In this document: positions 1-9,225 of the stretch, piece after piece
Layout: each line of letters begins with the position of its first letter
Position numbering within the stretch: position 1 is the first letter of the stretch
NCBI GenBank assembly: GCA_029907315.1
Contig: JARYME010000010.1
Coordinates: forward strand, 1-46,195
Length of the DNA stretch: 46,195 nucleotides
Source of the DNA: Armatimonadota bacterium
GTDB taxonomy: Bacteria > Armatimonadota > UBA5829
Direction of reading: 5' to 3'
Made by a program: the position numbers and the translations under genes
The notes under the pieces: generated by a model
Databases searched by the model: none
Told to the model about the DNA's origin: nothing
Seen by the model: the letters and a program-made list of their open reading frames with translations, nothing else

Positions 1-964
1 AACCACCGCTGTCCTTCTCCATTTGACCGCTGACCCTGCGAATAATGGCGGGCAAACCGTTGGGATGTGGTTCGAAGAAGCTCATCTTGCTTCCATACCA
101 CTGCGCACGTTCACATCCGCCAAAAGCCCCACGCCAGTTAACCGATACTCGGAAGGGATGACCGCGGTCGGTCTTGAAGAAAGCGGTTTCGCACCAGAAC
201 GGGTTGTTGTAGCGGTTTGGGAAGTTGATGGGGTCTCCGTCGCCCCACCCCAGACAAGTAACTTCTACCAGCCGCTCGCCGGTCAGGCCGACAAGGAATG
301 CCGTACAATGAGTTGGATACAGCATAGGCGGCAGTCCGTGGCGCCAGGTCGGTTTTCCGTTTTCATCGTACCAAAGAACGTGTTCCATACCGGCGTGCAG
401 GTACTCAGCTTCGGCATAGTAGATTTCACCAAACTTACCCTCAGCGTACCACTTGCGTGCCGAAATCATTGCCTGGTGATAGTAGCTGGTCTCGGCCATC
501 ATATAGGTCAGGCCCGTCTGCTCGACTGTTTCCACAAGCTCGTGGCATTCCTCGAGGCTCATGGCAGCTGGCACCGCGCAGATAACGTGCTTGCCGGCTT
601 TGAGACAAGCTACCGAGTGCCGTACGTGGTCCGGCGCACCGGTAAACACGGCTACTGCGTCTACGTTCTTGTCCTTTATCAGTTCTTCGAGCGAGTCGTA
701 TACGTTGTCGCATTTGAATCTGTTGCGAAGAGCCTCCCGCCTGTCGGGACGCAAGTCGGCAACAGCCGTCACTACACAATTCGGATGTTCCGACCAGTAG
801 AATGCTGTTCCGAATCCGCCACCCACTACACCCATCCTGATTTTCTTGTCCGACGCCATTGCATCTGCCTCCTCACGCGATATCAACGTATCAGCGACTG
901 CCAGGCCAAAGAGCGCGCCTCCGCTGGTCCGAAAAAATTCTCTCCTCGTCATGCGCAAACTCAT
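1..964 (-). CDS. Gfo/Idh/MocA family oxidoreductase with Tat-type signal, 3' end cut by window
   Basis: This gene was read directly from the minus strand; it is open to the window edge, so the C-terminus is missing and 321 codons are visible. A nucleotide-binding Rossmann motif (IRMGVVGGGFG) lies near residues 41-51, followed by the family pattern VDAVAVFTGAPDH and the AGKHVICAVP segment, where Gfo/Idh proteins usually have GKHVxxEKP. The usual EKP lysine is replaced here (AVP), so catalysis may differ or the protein may be non-classical. From the start at 964 the N-terminus reads MSLRMTRREFFRTSGGALFG, a twin-arginine signal pattern, so export by Tat is likely. An inner ATG at 952 is also possible. 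It lies 82 bases after the amidohydrolase gene on the same strand, probably in one sugar-metabolism operon. The substrate is unknown; an NAD(P)-dependent sugar or cyclitol oxidoreductase is inferred. Confidence 0.9.
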   Translation of the reverse strand, partial: MSLRMTRREFFRTSGGALFGLAVADTLISREEADAMASDKKIRMGVVGGGFGTAFYWSEHPNCVVTAVADLRPDRREALRNRFKCDNVYDSLEELIKDKNVDAVAVFTGAPDHVRHSVACLKAGKHVICAVPAAMSLEECHELVETVEQTGLTYMMAETSYYHQAMISARKWYAEGKFGEIYYAEAEYLHAGMEHVLWYDENGKPTWRHGLPPMLYPTHCTAFLVGLTGERLVEVTCLGWGDGDPINFPNRYNNPFWCETAFFKTDRGHPFRVSVNWRGAFGGCERAQWYGSKMSFFEPHPNGLPAIIRRVSGQMEKDSGG

Positions 965-986
965 TTACCCTGTATCTCCCTGGTTC

Positions 987-1001
987 GTCAACAGTGTTGA
1001 C
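987..1001. promoter_or_regulatory. Perfect 15-bp inverted repeat (candidate operator)
   Basis: GTCAACA G TGTTGAC is a perfect inverted repeat with 7-base arms around one central base. It sits 22 bases upstream of the Gfo/Idh start codon, between that gene and the amidohydrolase gene. The size and symmetry fit a dimeric regulator site. In RNA it could also fold as a 6-bp hairpin with a 3-base loop, but it has no T tract, so a terminator is unlikely. No regulator gene is visible nearby. Confidence 0.45.
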
Positions 1002-1046
1002 TGCCTATTTGCTTTGCCTCTCGATGCTGACGAGTTAACCTTGATG

Positions 1047-2078
1047 TTACTTCCAACCCAACAGTTCAGCAGCGTTGTCAAACATCACCTTTCGGAGCAC
1101 GGCGCGCGCGTTTCCAATCCGCCTGGCCGCCGCAATAAGGGCTTTCAACTCCTCATAGAGATAATAAGTATAATTCGCCTCGACATCAGGCGGTTTCCTG
1201 TTGGTGTTCCAGGAATAGTCGCCGTCGGTGTAGTTTATATAGATCTCGCCTATGTGTTCGCGATAACCTCGAATCAGAGTTATGGGCAGGTCGCTGCCAT
1301 ATAGTACCCTATCCAATCCCAAGGTGCGAATCGCATACTCAATTACGTCGGGATTCATTACTGCGGCAATATCGTACCACACATTGGGCAAACCTACCAG
1401 AGCAGGAAGCGCACTTTGTGCGGTAGGAAGGCAAAATGAACGGCCAACGTGCGCCACTATGATTTTTGCGGATGGATAAGTATGCGAAAGGTCGATCAGG
1501 TCTCTGATATTATCTGGATCAGCAATACGCCCCTTCTTCGGCAGATGAAGCATAACGATGCCAGCCCGTCGGTTGACGAGCTCCAAGTGATGCCTGGGTA
1601 CGACGTCGTAAACGCCGGGTTCTTCCTTGCCCGACAACACGAGATCGGGGTACGGTTTGACGCCGAGAAACCCTCGGCTAAACGCCGATTCGAGCATAGA
1701 AGCCGGGTAATCCGGTCTGCTAACGTATAGTGCCTTCGCATATTGGCTAAACCGCGAGGCACCGTCCAACACATATTCATTGTTACGTTCCAGGTCAACT
1801 TCTCGCAGGGGAATACCGAACGCCAGTACCCGAACCTCCAGATCCGGAAAAAGAGCCCGCAGGTAGCGCCACAAGTCCTCCCAAGACTGATCAAGTCCAA
1901 CTTCGTACGCCCAGTTTTCCTTTTTCCTCTCCTCTGAAATAGGACCTATATGTTCGGCAAGCCCTATATGAACGTGAGCATCGATTACCGTACTAGGTAA
2001 CCACGGCCGCAGCTCTTCGGTGTAAACTCTCTGATCGACAGGTCTGACTTCCAACTCCGCCCCTTCAATCGTACACAA
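1047..2078 (-). CDS. Amidohydrolase family (Amidohydro_2) metal-dependent hydrolase
   Basis: The 343-residue protein has the amidohydrolase-2 TIM-barrel pattern: a DAHVH metal motif (Asp33, His35, His37), a likely metal histidine in MLHLP (His178), IIVAHVG (His210) and the late aspartate in YGSDLP (Asp263). No signal peptide is seen, so it should act in the cytoplasm. Family members hydrolyse or decarboxylate small carboxylated or lactone substrates; the exact substrate cannot be read from sequence. Its start overlaps the 3' end of the upstream glycosidase gene by 14 bases, which suggests translational coupling. The Gfo/Idh gene follows. In many soil and candidate-phylum bacteria such amidohydrolases sit beside Gfo/Idh and glycosidase genes and are thought to handle sugar lactones. 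That role is inference here. Confidence 0.85.
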   Translation of the reverse strand: MCTIEGAELEVRPVDQRVYTEELRPWLPSTVIDAHVHIGLAEHIGPISEERKKENWAYEVGLDQSWEDLWRYLRALFPDLEVRVLAFGIPLREVDLERNNEYVLDGASRFSQYAKALYVSRPDYPASMLESAFSRGFLGVKPYPDLVLSGKEEPGVYDVVPRHHLELVNRRAGIVMLHLPKKGRIADPDNIRDLIDLSHTYPSAKIIVAHVGRSFCLPTAQSALPALVGLPNVWYDIAAVMNPDVIEYAIRTLGLDRVLYGSDLPITLIRGYREHIGEIYINYTDGDYSWNTNRKPPDVEANYTYYLYEELKALIAAARRIGNARAVLRKVMFDNAAELLGWK

Positions 2079-4383
2079 GCATTAACGGCCCGAGGAATAC
2101 CATCCCACTGGTCTTTCGTCCGCCGACGTTATCAAGCAGAAAAACATCAGTCCAACTGATGGGATAGTGCACTATGCCGTCCGCAGGACCTCCCCAGAAA
2201 CCTGCTTGGGACCCCGTCATCGGTGCACTAAGGCACCTCCATCCACGGAAATCTATTCGTCCCAAATCCGGCTGGAACGTCTGGTGCTGAGAATCCACAA
2301 ATCTGAGCCTGGCGAAGCATCCAACTCCATCGCCCTTTACCCAAATCTTTGCTAAGGCCGGCTTGCCGTCTATCCGAATAGGCAACTTCGGTGATATCCG
2401 AACAAACCGCCAACCCTTATCGAAACTATACCGGAGTTCAACACACCGGGTTAGTGACAGGTCCGAACAGGAAGCGTAACTCAGCGAGGCATAAGCCGGC
2501 ACCGATGGATCGCCGTCAAGCTCGCACGCATAGTTCTCTACCGCCTCGCCTGGTGAACCGCCGTCAAAGGTTTCCACTATAACGCAGCGCTTCTTCGAAA
2601 CTCTAAGCAGTTCGCCGCCTTTGTCGCTACGGATTTCGAACGCAAAGCCGAAAGCTCCTTTCGGCTGGGTCATAAATGGCAGGGAAACCAATTCCTGCTT
2701 GCCTGGCGTTAGCTTGAGCGGAATTTCCAGCAAGGTAAACTCTACGCCCTCCGCTTCACGAAGGATCAGCTTTGCCCGCGAAGCACAAGCACTTGGAGGA
2801 ACGGAAACAAGAACGACCACCCCATCGCCAATGGGAGGCATTATATCCGCGCTGAGACAATTGTCTGTTCTGAGACACAGTAATCTCTCGAGCGGCGGTG
2901 TCAAACCCTCCGCCGATAGCCTTATGTGGATCTTGGGACTTTCGTCAGTCCAGACATAGGGTATGTCGACTTGAATACGACCAGCCATCTTAGGGGTAGG
3001 AATACTTTCGAGCTGGGAAAACTCGCCGGGCACGCCTGGGCCGGACACGGTCAGCTTCGCACTCTTCACGGAGCTTTGGGAAGTTAATCGAAGTATCTGC
3101 TTGCTTTTTCGCCAGACAACCTCAGCTGAAACCATCCAACCAGCCTCTAAGGACCACCGTCTACTTCGCTGCAGGGGGACCACGTATGTAACAGAGCCGG
3201 ACAGTTCCAAACTCAGCGCACCTTCTGATACCTTCACGCGCTTCCTCTCACCCAGCAATGAGACCAACTCAAAATCGGACACGTCCACAGGAAGACGGAC
3301 TGTGTGCTTCTCACCGGTTGTCCAAGCCGCTAAACGACAATCATCTCCCTTTTTGAAAAGCACTAGGTAATCACGCTCGTCAGACCCCAAAGGCAGTCGT
3401 GCGGCAAAGGTGTAACCAGCTAGTTCGCGTGCCAGCGTCTGCATCGCCACATAGGCAGGCTTCGGTCTGCCGTCAAGATAAACAGTACCAAAATGATGCT
3501 CTCGCTCGTTGGGGTCTGGACCATCGTCGCGCCAGTCGTACCATATGGAGAGCCGAACATCATTAATCAAGTTCACTATAAACATGCGGACAAGGTATTG
3601 GGCCTGACGCTCGACACTGAACCCACCGACCGAGGAATACCCCCATTCGCCGCTGACTATAGGAATGTCTCTGTCAGCTGGTTTGTACTGGACGATTATT
3701 TGGCGCATTGCTGAGTAGTAGCGCTCCGCATCCTCCGGAATCGAACACCCGTAGGGATGTAAGGAGACAGCATCTACGTATTTGAGCAGCCCACGCTCGC
3801 AAACTGCCTTCATAAACCCAACATCCCAACCAGACAACGCAGGTGCCAAGATTGTGCACCCAGGATCAGCGCTCTTCACAGCGCGGGACACAAGTTCAGC
3901 CAGCTTGACGTAATGTTCAGGGTTTGGATCCGGTCGCCAAAACTGCGCCAGATTCGGCTCGTTCCAAATCTCCCAAATTACCCCGCGGCCTCGAAAGTGT
4001 CTGGCAGCCGCGGCAGCGAAGTTCGCAAATGCCTTCCTTGCCTCCTCGGTGCGAGGCGCAAGCCCGCGGTCGTACAGAGGATTGCCGTAATCAAGTATGA
4101 AAAGTGGTCGAATACCACGGGCCGCAAGTGAATCAACTAGCTCATCGTAAGCTGTAAAATCATATGTGCCACGTTCTTTCTCGACGACGTGCCAATGGAA
4201 ATCCATTCTGATGAACCGGAACCCCGCCTGCGCGATTTGTTCAACTTGTGAGTCCTCGCGACCGGTAAAATGAATGTTTACGCCCAAGCAATCAGGAATG
4301 ACGGGATTCGGTAGTCCGTGCGAGGCTGAAGACGCTATTGAAGCCCAGATAAAGATCACGACTAACGCACCAACCTTGCGCAT
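2065..4383 (-). CDS. Exported clan GH-A glycoside hydrolase (GH39/GH5-like)
   Basis: This 772-residue protein has a signal peptide at residues 1-22 (basic MRK, hydrophobic core, small residues before the likely cut). A TIM barrel follows at about residues 30-340. The acid/base is probably Glu142 in WNEPN and the nucleophile Glu246 in SGEWGY, with SLHPY at 207-211; this spacing is typical of clan GH-A families such as GH39 and some GH5. About 430 further residues look beta-rich and have no obvious catalytic motif; they may be carbohydrate-binding or accessory domains. The start has GAGGA nine bases upstream. It is the first gene of a minus-strand set followed by the amidohydrolase and the Tat-type oxidoreductase. 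It likely cleaves a plant or microbial polysaccharide outside the cytoplasm; the linkage is not predictable from what I see. Confidence 0.85.
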   Translation of the reverse strand: MRKVGALVVIFIWASIASSASHGLPNPVIPDCLGVNIHFTGREDSQVEQIAQAGFRFIRMDFHWHVVEKERGTYDFTAYDELVDSLAARGIRPLFILDYGNPLYDRGLAPRTEEARKAFANFAAAAARHFRGRGVIWEIWNEPNLAQFWRPDPNPEHYVKLAELVSRAVKSADPGCTILAPALSGWDVGFMKAVCERGLLKYVDAVSLHPYGCSIPEDAERYYSAMRQIIVQYKPADRDIPIVSGEWGYSSVGGFSVERQAQYLVRMFIVNLINDVRLSIWYDWRDDGPDPNEREHHFGTVYLDGRPKPAYVAMQTLARELAGYTFAARLPLGSDERDYLVLFKKGDDCRLAAWTTGEKHTVRLPVDVSDFELVSLLGERKRVKVSEGALSLELSGSVTYVVPLQRSRRWSLEAGWMVSAEVVWRKSKQILRLTSQSSVKSAKLTVSGPGVPGEFSQLESIPTPKMAGRIQVDIPYVWTDESPKIHIRLSAEGLTPPLERLLCLRTDNCLSADIMPPIGDGVVVLVSVPPSACASRAKLILREAEGVEFTLLEIPLKLTPGKQELVSLPFMTQPKGAFGFAFEIRSDKGGELLRVSKKRCVIVETFDGGSPGEAVENYACELDGDPSVPAYASLSYASCSDLSLTRCVELRYSFDKGWRFVRISPKLPIRIDGKPALAKIWVKGDGVGCFARLRFVDSQHQTFQPDLGRIDFRGWRCLSAPMTGSQAGFWGGPADGIVHYPISWTDVFLLDNVGGRKTSGMVFLGPLMLVYD

Positions 4384-4646
4384 TACAGCATTTCCTCAGA
4401 AGACCAATTTCCCTCGTGCCAAAGTTCGCCGGGCATTACACCAAGAACGACACAAAAACGGCCCCAATCAGGCTCTTCAGAACGCACAGCTTCTGCGCGC
4501 GGTATTGAGCGCTCCACCCTGCAAAGCCACGAAGCTGCGCTCGGTCAAAAAGCTTGGGGCCGCACACACGTATCCCATTTAGGGACAAAACCCATCTACC
4601 AAAGGCTTCGCTCTCCGACTAATGACCCATGATTACTGCAACACAA
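4384..4646. other. Intergenic gap with no clear feature
   Basis: This 263-base stretch separates the activase gene stop from the glycosidase start, both on the minus strand. I see no convincing ORF, no strong hairpin with a T tract and no good -35/-10 pair. A TGTAAT hexamer upstream of the glycosidase lacks a -35 partner. It probably contains the glycosidase promoter, but I cannot place it. Confidence 0.4.
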
Positions 4647-7600
4647 CTAGAGTGCTGCTGCACGTTCCGTTTCGTAAGCTTGTGACGTGGTTTTTGTCCC
4701 TTCCCGCCTTCCGTAGTAGCGTTCTTTGACCTGCCACATGAAGCTCACTATCTTTGCTTCACGAGAAGCATCTATGAACCCGTCATAATCCACACTGAGG
4801 AACGGAATGTTCCCGTGTCTGCGACGAAGGGCGTGAGATAGTGCTGAAACGGTATTGCCCGGCATACAGTTGAACGGAATTACACTTACTATACCGGCGA
4901 GTCCTCGTCGTGCGAAGTCCTCGCTCTTGCCCATCGAGCATATAGCCTCACCGCCAAAATTGTAGTTGACGTAAATTGACCCGTACTCGATGAGCTCACG
5001 CGGACCTATGTCGTCATATCCGTCCAAGAAAGGCAGCGCTGCTTGGAACAGCGCGTGCTCGTCCTTCTCAGCCAACCTGCAATTGACTACTCTCGAGATT
5101 AGCTCCTTGATTTCCTGAGTGCTGAAGCCGCAGTCCCTAAGCCGGTCAACTGAAAGCATTTTGCCGAGGTAGTTTACATATGTAAAGAACTCAGTAGGCG
5201 GTGCCAGCCACGTTTCTGCACCCTCTGCCTCTAATTTGCGCAGGATGTCCTGGTTTGCACCATCGTGAATTCGGACGTAGAACTCGCCCACCACACCGAC
5301 TAACGGCCGGTCCTCGTTGCGCTTGGGGATTCTCGCGAAGTCCTCTTGAGCACGCCTTAAAAGCTCTCGGAACTCCTCGAGGTGACCAGTGCCGACAAGA
5401 GCAGCGAACTTCCGCGACTCAAGTCGCTTCTTATGTTCGGGAATCATCTTTTCCAGCTGCTGCACGTAATGACGATACACAGCCTCGGCCTGGCCCTTGT
5501 TGATTTCGTATGGGCGGACTCGACACATCATTTTGAACAGCAAGTCATTTGTCACAAAGCCATCGAAGGCGATAAGAGCAAACATTGTACCAAGCCCACC
5601 GTGCTCGCTAATGGCACCCAAAGTGACTATGTCGACATCTTCCAGACCCATTTTGTCGAGGATCCGCCTCTGGAGCATACTGTACATTCCGAATCGGCAA
5701 GGGCCCTCCGAGTTACCTTGGAAAAAAGCCTCGCCGCGAGGATCGAAGTCCGGTTGATTAACGCGGTAAAGCATATCCTCAGTGGTCATAAGAGCCGGCA
5801 AACATACGTCCTCGGAAATCACTTCTCTGGCAAGGTTCAAGCCGATATCCGGAGAGCGCGGGAGCACTTCCGCATTAATCCCGTAAGCCCTCATAGCCGC
5901 AGCTAGTATCCGAGCACTTTCACAAGCGTACGGTATCCACAGCTTACGGTCTCCGAGTTTGGTGATGGCAGTGTCGGTGGTCCGTATTGTCTGAAACTCC
6001 TTAGTGTAGCGCTTGGTAGCCGTGTCGGCGAAGGCTTCGATCCGCGTGATAACTCCCGCGTCTGCAGTGTGCTCATCTATCTGCATGATGTAGCACGGCT
6101 CGCCAATTTCGTCCTTGAAAAACGGGTTCCCAAATGAGTCAGGTCCACAACCGAAATAGGTCAAAACCACCGCGCGAAGCCGCAGGTCTTGTCTTATCAG
6201 CCTGGCCGCAGCAAGTTTCTTTTGGATCTGGCGAGAGTATGCGTTTGGCCAGACATCCGAAATATCCACAGCGTCCAACGGCAAGAAATCCTGGGGTATA
6301 GCCAATATACCCAGGTCCTGAATCTTCTTACCGATATCCATGTTGAGCGCTGGATCCCACAACGTATAGGGACGCCCAACAACTACAAAGGCTACGGCAT
6401 CCTGGGGCAAGCTCCGAAGCACTTCGGCAGCCCTTGCCTCCACGCGTTTTCTGAACTCTTGCAACGTGCGCCAGCCGACTTCAAAAGCGGCCCGGGATTC
6501 CTTCGCGGGTACACCCAGTTCCTTTCCTACTTGTGTAAAAACATTGCGCAAATGCCTGACTCCTCGTTTGAAGTGAAGTCTCGGCGTAAGATATTTGATG
6601 CCCCGTTCAGCAACACCGACTGCGGAGGCAATCACCTCAGGAGCAGCTTGCAGGTAAGGACAGGTTTGGGCTTGTCGCAGGTTAGGGTTGGGTTGTTCCG
6701 TCGAGTAGACTCCGGGTGCAAATATTACGTCCACGCCCTTTTCGATCAGGTTCATGTAGTGGCCGTGGGCGACTTTAAACGGGAAGCAAGGCTCACCAAC
6801 CGCTACCTCCAAACCCATTTCGATGATGTGCTTGTTGGTAGGATCGCTCGGAACTACTTCGAAACCCAGCTCTCCAAAGAACGCCGCATACAGAGGGTAG
6901 TATTCGGAGAACATCAATCCGCGCGGTATACCGATTCGCAGATTCCTTGAGGCGCCGCGCTCACGATTGCTGCTCTGCGTTGGTTGGTAAGCCTCCATCA
7001 ACATCTTCTCGCGCTCAGCGAAGAGATCTGGCAGCCCCTCACCTAGGTTCTTCTTGTGAACAGCGCTGAATCTCTCGCACCTATCGTTGTAGTAGTACTT
7101 GGGACCTCCCTCCAGTTGGAAAGTGTTTACGTCGCACCGATTCGGACAACCCTTGCACTCAAACGAAGTAACCTGGTATCTGGATTCAGCTATTTGGTCA
7201 AAACCCCTAAAGCGAGACTCCTGAACATCGGAAAGATAAGCAAGCCGAGCAGCACCAACAGCACCCGTGATGTGAGGATAAGGCGGAACGATTATCTCGC
7301 GGCCCAAGACGGTTTCAAAAGCCGCCACCATTCCTTTGTTAAAGGCCACGGCACCTTGGAAGGCAATTTTCTTGCCGATATCCCTGCTTCCCACATTCTT
7401 GTTCAGGTAATTCTTGACGCTCGCGAGACATATGCCGGCAGCCAAATCTTCGACAGGCACGTTGTTCTGTTGGTAGTAGACCATAGCAGACTCAGAAAAC
7501 ACGGTGCACGTCCAGTCCAAGTCTGGCGGTCGCGTGTTCCTCAAAGCCACATCGCCAAATTCTTCCAATGGGATGCCCAATCGTTCGGCCTGCTTTTCCA

Positions 7601-8993
7601 AGAACGCACCCGTTCCTGCTGCGCAAGCTTTATTCATTTCGAAGTCGATGATGGTGTCACCATCCAAACGTATGTATTTTGAATCCTGACCGCCTATCTC
7701 GAAAACGGTATCAATATCGTCAGCATACGACAGTGCACCGCTTGCTTGCGCAGTAATCTCGTTCTTTATCAAGTCGGCCCCAATGTAATCCCCGGTCAGA
7801 TAGCGGCCGCTTCCCGTAGTGGCCGCCACTATTGTTTCTATTTCCAGCTCTTGACTGACTATCTGCTCGTGGATTTTCGTCAGCGTGTCTCGAACCGCGG
7901 AAAGCGGATCGCCGTTAGTACGCCGATAATAGCTAGCCAGGACAACGAGGCGGCCATCGATCTCGGTAACAAGTGCTGCTTTGGTGCTCACCGATCCTAT
8001 ATCCACCCCGAGTCCCGCCCTTTTGACTCGCACGCCACGGAGTTCACCTGCTGTAGACCAGTATCTCCACGTCGGAGACGACCCGTCAGGCTTAGCTGCG
8101 TGCCATTCGCTGTGAAGCCTTATGGGCTCGCATCCGGGATAGTCTATAGGCTTCGCGATCTGGCGCTCCAAGCGAGCGATCGCATCGTGCAAGTCGACTA
8201 CGGATTCGGCGCGCATTGCCGCACCTATGGCGCCGAGAGTTCGGTTATGCTCAGGAACGAAGAGCCTACCCCCTAATCCCAGTTCCTCAGATAAGTACTT
8301 GACCGCTGCTGGATTTTCGGAGACACCGCCAATAAATGCTACCTTGTCTCTGAACTCTCGTCCGCGAGCTATTGCAGATCGATAGTTGCGGGCTATTGCC
8401 TGGTGTACCCCAGCCGCGATTCGTTCGCGCGGAGTCCCCTTCTGATAGAGATGCACGATGTCACTTTCAGTAAAGACAGCGCATCTGCCGGAAAGAGTGG
8501 CGGGGCTGGAAGCCTCCAGTGCGACCTTTGCGAATTCCTCAATAGAACCGTAATTCAGCCTCCTGGCCATGTGGTCGAGGAATGAACCGCTTCCGGACGC
8601 ACACTTGTTGCCCAAGTTAGACTCTTCGACTAGAAGGCGGCCGCTCGCGGGATCGCGCTCGAACAGTATGTACTTTTGCGCTTCGCGGCCCATTTCTATG
8701 ACGGTGCGAACCTCCGGGTATAGCCAGCCCACCGCCGCAGCCAGAGCGTTGGGTTCGTGCACCGCATCAGCGCCGATAAGATCGCTCACCGAAGGCGCAC
8801 CTGCACCTGTAACACCGCATATTACATTGCGTTCGCCGATCAATCTTGCTGCGGTTTCCAGCGTTTCCTTTACGCGCCTGAGGGGCTGTCCCAAAACGCG
8901 CAGTATGTCAAGACATTCTATGCTCTGATCTTCTCGTATCAGAACGGCTTTTATGGTTTCTGAGCCGATATCAAGCCCTAAACGAATCGACAT
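4647..8993 (-). CDS. Acyl-CoA dehydratase activase-type protein, double ASKHA ATPase plus DUF2229/HgdB-like region
   Basis: The 1448-residue protein belongs to the large fused relatives of the 2-hydroxyacyl-CoA dehydratase activase (BcrAD/BadFG/HgdC ATPase family). Two ATPase domains are visible, beginning at GLDIGSETIK (residues 6-15) and GVDIGSVSTK (329-338). Each keeps the two cysteines that, in HgdC dimers, hold a [4Fe-4S] cluster: Cys131 (NKCASGSG) with Cys171 (GRCAVFTES), and Cys457 (ACAAGTG) with Cys496 (WTCTVFSES). A further CxxCxxxC set lies at 613-620. The remainder starts with a DUF2229-type segment (RIGIPRGLMFSEYYP) and continues into an HgdB-like region with cysteines. The activase couples ATP hydrolysis to one-electron transfer. 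No separate dehydratase subunits are nearby, so the true partner or substrate is unknown. The start has GGAGG ten bases upstream and a good promoter. Confidence 0.88.
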   Translation of the reverse strand: MSIRLGLDIGSETIKAVLIREDQSIECLDILRVLGQPLRRVKETLETAARLIGERNVICGVTGAGAPSVSDLIGADAVHEPNALAAAVGWLYPEVRTVIEMGREAQKYILFERDPASGRLLVEESNLGNKCASGSGSFLDHMARRLNYGSIEEFAKVALEASSPATLSGRCAVFTESDIVHLYQKGTPRERIAAGVHQAIARNYRSAIARGREFRDKVAFIGGVSENPAAVKYLSEELGLGGRLFVPEHNRTLGAIGAAMRAESVVDLHDAIARLERQIAKPIDYPGCEPIRLHSEWHAAKPDGSSPTWRYWSTAGELRGVRVKRAGLGVDIGSVSTKAALVTEIDGRLVVLASYYRRTNGDPLSAVRDTLTKIHEQIVSQELEIETIVAATTGSGRYLTGDYIGADLIKNEITAQASGALSYADDIDTVFEIGGQDSKYIRLDGDTIIDFEMNKACAAGTGAFLEKQAERLGIPLEEFGDVALRNTRPPDLDWTCTVFSESAMVYYQQNNVPVEDLAAGICLASVKNYLNKNVGSRDIGKKIAFQGAVAFNKGMVAAFETVLGREIIVPPYPHITGAVGAARLAYLSDVQESRFRGFDQIAESRYQVTSFECKGCPNRCDVNTFQLEGGPKYYYNDRCERFSAVHKKNLGEGLPDLFAEREKMLMEAYQPTQSSNRERGASRNLRIGIPRGLMFSEYYPLYAAFFGELGFEVVPSDPTNKHIIEMGLEVAVGEPCFPFKVAHGHYMNLIEKGVDVIFAPGVYSTEQPNPNLRQAQTCPYLQAAPEVIASAVGVAERGIKYLTPRLHFKRGVRHLRNVFTQVGKELGVPAKESRAAFEVGWRTLQEFRKRVEARAAEVLRSLPQDAVAFVVVGRPYTLWDPALNMDIGKKIQDLGILAIPQDFLPLDAVDISDVWPNAYSRQIQKKLAAARLIRQDLRLRAVVLTYFGCGPDSFGNPFFKDEIGEPCYIMQIDEHTADAGVITRIEAFADTATKRYTKEFQTIRTTDTAITKLGDRKLWIPYACESARILAAAMRAYGINAEVLPRSPDIGLNLAREVISEDVCLPALMTTEDMLYRVNQPDFDPRGEAFFQGNSEGPCRFGMYSMLQRRILDKMGLEDVDIVTLGAISEHGGLGTMFALIAFDGFVTNDLLFKMMCRVRPYEINKGQAEAVYRHYVQQLEKMIPEHKKRLESRKFAALVGTGHLEEFRELLRRAQEDFARIPKRNEDRPLVGVVGEFYVRIHDGANQDILRKLEAEGAETWLAPPTEFFTYVNYLGKMLSVDRLRDCGFSTQEIKELISRVVNCRLAEKDEHALFQAALPFLDGYDDIGPRELIEYGSIYVNYNFGGEAICSMGKSEDFARRGLAGIVSVIPFNCMPGNTVSALSHALRRRHGNIPFLSVDYDGFIDASREAKIVSFMWQVKERYYGRREGTKTTSQAYETERAAAL

Positions 8994-9071
8994 TTTACGT
9001 CGTCCTCCCGTATCGTTTCAGGCAAAGATCGCCCACTGAGTAGACTCCGGTTCCAGCCGATCCAGTACGAC

Positions 9072-9100
9072 AGTATATTGTGCTTGCCGGAATCGGTCAA
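9072..9100 (-). promoter_or_regulatory. Sigma70-type promoter for the activase gene
   Basis: On the minus strand TTGACC (9100-9095) and TATACT (9077-9072) are separated by 17 bases; each hexamer matches the sigma70 consensus at 5 of 6 positions. Transcription should begin near 9065, leaving a leader of about 70 bases before the ATG at 8993. Confidence 0.7.
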
Positions 9101-9225
9101 GCCAAATGAAGGAACTTGATACCTAGAACCGATAAATAGAGTAATAATTGATGTCAATCGCTAGCCCCGCTTGCCGCGATGCAGTGATTGGGCGAGTCGG
9201 AGCACGGTCTGAGGCGACGACAAAT

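Noticed and set aside
23-1000. Long plus-strand reading frame of 325 codons
   Set aside because: The minus strand of the same stretch reads as a clear Gfo/Idh oxidoreductase with a Rossmann motif; the plus-strand translation has no family feature.
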